From assembly GCA_030681475.1 (NCBI GenBank), contig JAUXWT010000109.1:1-62691 (forward strand): DNA of 62,691 nucleotides, written 5' to 3'. The notes under the pieces are model-generated. The model did no database searches and was not told the DNA's origin. It saw only the letters and a list, made by a program, of their open reading frames with translations. Each line of letters starts with the position of its first letter. Positions within the stretch are counted from its first letter, which is position 1. Shown piece by piece: positions 60,280 through 62,691 of the stretch. The position numbers and the translations under genes were made by a program. This DNA is from Bacteroidales bacterium. GTDB taxonomy: Bacteria; Bacteroidota; Bacteroidia; Bacteroidales; FEN-979.

Positions 60280-61179
60280 ATGGAAGAACAAATACAGGAA
60301 ATTCTGTTTAATCCCACGATTGGCAAAATTGTAACGGTTTTTATTGGCATTGCAATTATCTGGCTTATCGTTAAAGCTGCTCAAAAAAGGCTGTTCGCAA
60401 AGATCAGGGAAAATGACACGCGATACAAGGCCAAGAAATTCAGCAACTTTGTCGGTTTTTTACTTACAATCGTACTGCTTACGGTTGTTTATAGCGATAA
60501 ACTTGGCGGGTTAACTGTTGCCCTTGGGGTTGCAGGAGCAGGGATTGCCTTTGCCCTGCAGGAGGTAATTGCCTCCTTTGCCGGATGGTTGACCATTATT
60601 TTCGGTGGATTTTATAAAACCGGAGATCGTGTTCAGTTAGGCGGTATCAAAGGAGATGTTATGGACATTGGCGTTTTACGAACAACCATCATGGAAACCG
60701 GGCAGTGGGTTGATGGCGATCTGTATAACGGCAGAATTGTGTTAATTGCCAACAGCTTTGTGTTCAAAGAGCCTGTATTCAATTATTCAGGTGATTTTCC
60801 GTTTCTTTGGGATGAAATAAAAATACCAATTCAGTATGGCGGCAATTATGAAAAGGCCAGAGGATTATTACTTGACATCGGAAGAGAGGTAGCCGGAGAT
60901 ATTTCAGAAAAATCAAAGGAAACGTGGATTGCCCTGCAAAATAAGTTTATGTTGGAAGATGCACAAACCGAACCAATGGTTTCTATCATCGCCAACGATA
61001 ACTGGGTTGAATACACATTGAGATATGTGGTAAGTTATAAAAAACGCAGATTAACAAAAACAGCCTTGTTCACCCGGATTTTAAAGGAGATCGAAGCAAC
61101 AAACGGGGAAATAAAATTTGCATCTGCAACATTCCATCTGGTAGAAGCTCCTGAATTTAAAATAAATATTAACAAGTAA
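60280..61179 (+). CDS. Small MscS family mechanosensitive channel
   Basis: 299 residues. Three membrane helices in the first about 110 residues are followed by the MscS beta domain: GVAGAGIAFALQEVIASFAG near 85, FYKTGDRVQLGGIKGDVMDIG near 112, then LIANSFVFKEPVFNYS. It resembles the E. coli MscS-like family and acts as an emergency valve in hypo-osmotic shock. One base before the next gene. Confidence 0.88.
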   Translation: MEEQIQEILFNPTIGKIVTVFIGIAIIWLIVKAAQKRLFAKIRENDTRYKAKKFSNFVGFLLTIVLLTVVYSDKLGGLTVALGVAGAGIAFALQEVIASFAGWLTIIFGGFYKTGDRVQLGGIKGDVMDIGVLRTTIMETGQWVDGDLYNGRIVLIANSFVFKEPVFNYSGDFPFLWDEIKIPIQYGGNYEKARGLLLDIGREVAGDISEKSKETWIALQNKFMLEDAQTEPMVSIIANDNWVEYTLRYVVSYKKRRLTKTALFTRILKEIEATNGEIKFASATFHLVEAPEFKININK

Positions 61180-61180
61180 A

Positions 61181-62422
61181 ATGGAGTTATTTCATCTGCT
61201 TTCAATCCTCATTGTATTATCGGCCGGATTTGCCTACCTCAATTTCCGGATATTGAAACTTCCGAATGCCATTGGTTTAATGCTTGTTTCATTGATTTTT
61301 TCATTGTTGATCCTGCTTGCAGGAATTTTTTTCCCTTCTTTTAAAAATATGGTTGCAGTTCATTTGAACAACATCAACTTCAGCGAATTGCTGCTCGAGG
61401 GAATGTTAAGTTTTATGCTGTTTGCAGGCGCAATCCATATCAGATTTGAGAATTTGAGACATGAAAGAATGAGTATCATCCTTTTTTCCACTATCAGCGT
61501 AATTCTCAGCACCTTCATCATCGGTTATTCAACATTTTACCTGTTAACCCTTTTTGGGATAAAAGTTAATTTTTTACATGCCTTGCTGTTCGGAGCGCTG
61601 ATATCGCCAACCGATCCTGTTGCTGTTTTAAGCATACTTAAAAGTGCAGGAATTTCAAAATCATTGGAGACAAAGATCGCCGGCGAATCACTGTTTAATG
61701 ATGGTGTTGCCGTTGTAGTTTTCATTACCATTTTGCAGTTGACAAAATCGGGGGTTGAGATCGATGCCTTCAATGTGCTGTTGTTATTCGGAAGGGAAGC
61801 AGTTGGCGGAATTTTATTGGGATTGATTTTAGGATATTGCGGATACAAACTAATTGCAAGCATCGACAATTATCAGGTTGAAGTGCTTATTACGTTAGCC
61901 ATTGTGATGGGCGGTTATACTTTGGCCCATTTTATACATTTTTCCGGACCGCTGGCCATGGTGGCTGCCGGATTGGTTACAGGCAACCATGGGAAAGATT
62001 TTGGCATGTCAGAAATTACCACTGAATATATTGACAAATTCTGGGAACTTATCGACGAAGTTTTAAACGCAATACTATTTGTTTTGATCGGATTGGAGTT
62101 GTTGGTGATCCAAACAAGTCAGAAGATATTATTTATTGGCTTAATAATGATTGTTGTAGGGTTATTGGCCCGATTTATATCAGTGTGGATACCCTCTATG
62201 GCTATCAGGCTGAGAGAGAAAATTACCAGGAGAACTATTCTTATCCTGACCTGGGGAGGATTAAGAGGAGGTATCTCCATCGCGCTTGCACTTTCGATAA
62301 AACCTGAGTTCAACCGTGATATTTGGGTCACAATTACCTATGTAATAGTTTGTTTTTCAATATTGATTCAGGGTATGACGATTGGTAAATTTGCCAGGAG
62401 TTTAAAACCGGAAAGCAATTAG
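61181..62422 (+). CDS. Na+/H+ antiporter (CPA1 family, NhaP/NHE-like)
   Basis: 413 residues with about 12-13 helices. SPTDPVAVLSILKSAGISKSL near residue 144, GESLFNDGVAVVVFITILQL near 166 (acidic pair in the transport site), and WGGLRGGISIALALSIKPEF near 365 identify the CPA1 group. Starts 1 base after the MscS stop, so the two are probably co-translated. It removes Na+ in exchange for H+. Confidence 0.9.
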   Translation: MELFHLLSILIVLSAGFAYLNFRILKLPNAIGLMLVSLIFSLLILLAGIFFPSFKNMVAVHLNNINFSELLLEGMLSFMLFAGAIHIRFENLRHERMSIILFSTISVILSTFIIGYSTFYLLTLFGIKVNFLHALLFGALISPTDPVAVLSILKSAGISKSLETKIAGESLFNDGVAVVVFITILQLTKSGVEIDAFNVLLLFGREAVGGILLGLILGYCGYKLIASIDNYQVEVLITLAIVMGGYTLAHFIHFSGPLAMVAAGLVTGNHGKDFGMSEITTEYIDKFWELIDEVLNAILFVLIGLELLVIQTSQKILFIGLIMIVVGLLARFISVWIPSMAIRLREKITRRTILILTWGGLRGGISIALALSIKPEFNRDIWVTITYVIVCFSILIQGMTIGKFARSLKPESN

Positions 62423-62437
62423 TTGTAACTTTAAAGT

Positions 62438-62691
62438 ATGACTACAACCATTATCATTACATTCTGCATCCTGCTATTGATTGCATATGTATTTGATCTG
62501 ACCTCATCTAAAACCAGGATCCCATCTGCAATTTTATTATTGCTTTTGGGATGGGGGGTAAGACAGGTAACGAGTTTCCTGGGCATTCAGATTCCGGATA
62601 TTTCTTCAATATTACCGGGACTGGGAACGATCGGCCTCATCCTGATTGTACTAGAAGGCTCATTAGAGCTGGAATTGAATAAGTCAAAATA
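62438..62691 (+). CDS. Second cation:proton antiporter, 5' part only
   Basis: Begins ATG ACT ACA ACC 15 bases after the previous stop and runs open to the window end (84 codons). It encodes TTTIIITFCILLLIAYVF, then SSKTRIPSAILLLLLGWG, and GLGTIGLILIVLEGSLEL, the first helices and the family-typical glycine/leucine-rich second helix of CPA-type antiporters. It extends the ion-balance run beyond the window. Confidence 0.75.
   Translation, partial: MTTTIIITFCILLLIAYVFDLTSSKTRIPSAILLLLLGWGVRQVTSFLGIQIPDISSILPGLGTIGLILIVLEGSLELELNKSK

Overview
The window looks like a chromosome segment of an uncultured member of the Bacteroidota, most likely Bacteroidales-like. Three things point there. Two secreted proteins end in type IX secretion (Por) sorting domains. 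Many genes are preceded by the Bacteroidota -7 promoter element TAnnTTTG. Several family architectures are typical of the phylum: the GH3/serine-hydrolase fusion, split transketolase, NnrE-NnrD fusion, and LytS/LytTR pairs. No rRNA, tRNA or CRISPR array was seen.

Region 1 (1-9813) is accessory DNA, visibly more AT-rich than the rest, and every gene in it is on the minus strand. I read it as an integron-like cassette array. A tyrosine recombinase (8185-9813) resembles IntI but lacks the IntI-specific insert and carries three N-terminal HARP-like W-x6-W-x-I-P repeats. After it, on the minus strand, come a non-palindromic attI-like junction (7871) and three cassettes separated by imperfect palindromes. 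Each cassette's two ends are exact reverse complements of 8-9 bp (GTTAGGTGC/GCACCTAAC, GTTATAGCC/GGCTATAAC, GTTGACGG/CCGTCAAC), as the integron model predicts. The cassettes carry an MmeI-like restriction-modification enzyme plus a DUF2971 protein, an erythromycin-esterase-like secreted protein, and a sialidase-like T9SS-secreted protein. The last site is truncated next to what looks like an IS21-type end (91-140).

Region 2 (9980-25596) is conserved backbone: ADP-forming acyl-CoA synthetase, rhomboid protease, a GH3/beta-lactamase-like cell-wall enzyme, split transketolase with a von Willebrand A gene between its halves, and a minus-strand transport group (Kup, DedA, PiT, cation/proton antiporter).

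Region 3 (25710-31102) is a plus-strand run: PnuC and a NadR-type kinase (NAD salvage), then a small polysaccharide set (GT4 glycosyltransferase, formyltransferase/GINT1-like fusion, flippase). A broken methylmalonyl-CoA decarboxylase gene follows.

Region 4 (31943-53596) holds ParE, NAD(P)H-hydrate repair, MltG, DapF, an Omp85-like protein, a LiaF-like/LytS/LytTR envelope-sensing set, PpnP, pyruvate kinase, a beta-CASP ribonuclease, and a porin/LolA-like/LolCDE-like export operon whose LolA-like gene is truncated. A second T9SS cargo gene closes it.

Region 5 (53822-62691) begins with a GNAT-histone deacetylase fusion. It continues with a tight plus-strand series of ion-balance genes: MscS, APC permease, Kv-type channel with a zinc ribbon, a second MscS, and two cation/proton antiporters, the last cut by the window end.

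Short phrase-like repeats (TCACTTG heptamers, AACCGCAAAG-type repeats, TTTCACTA repeats, AAACCTTCCAGG palindromes) sit at many gene ends. In several cases they form part of the coding sequence.
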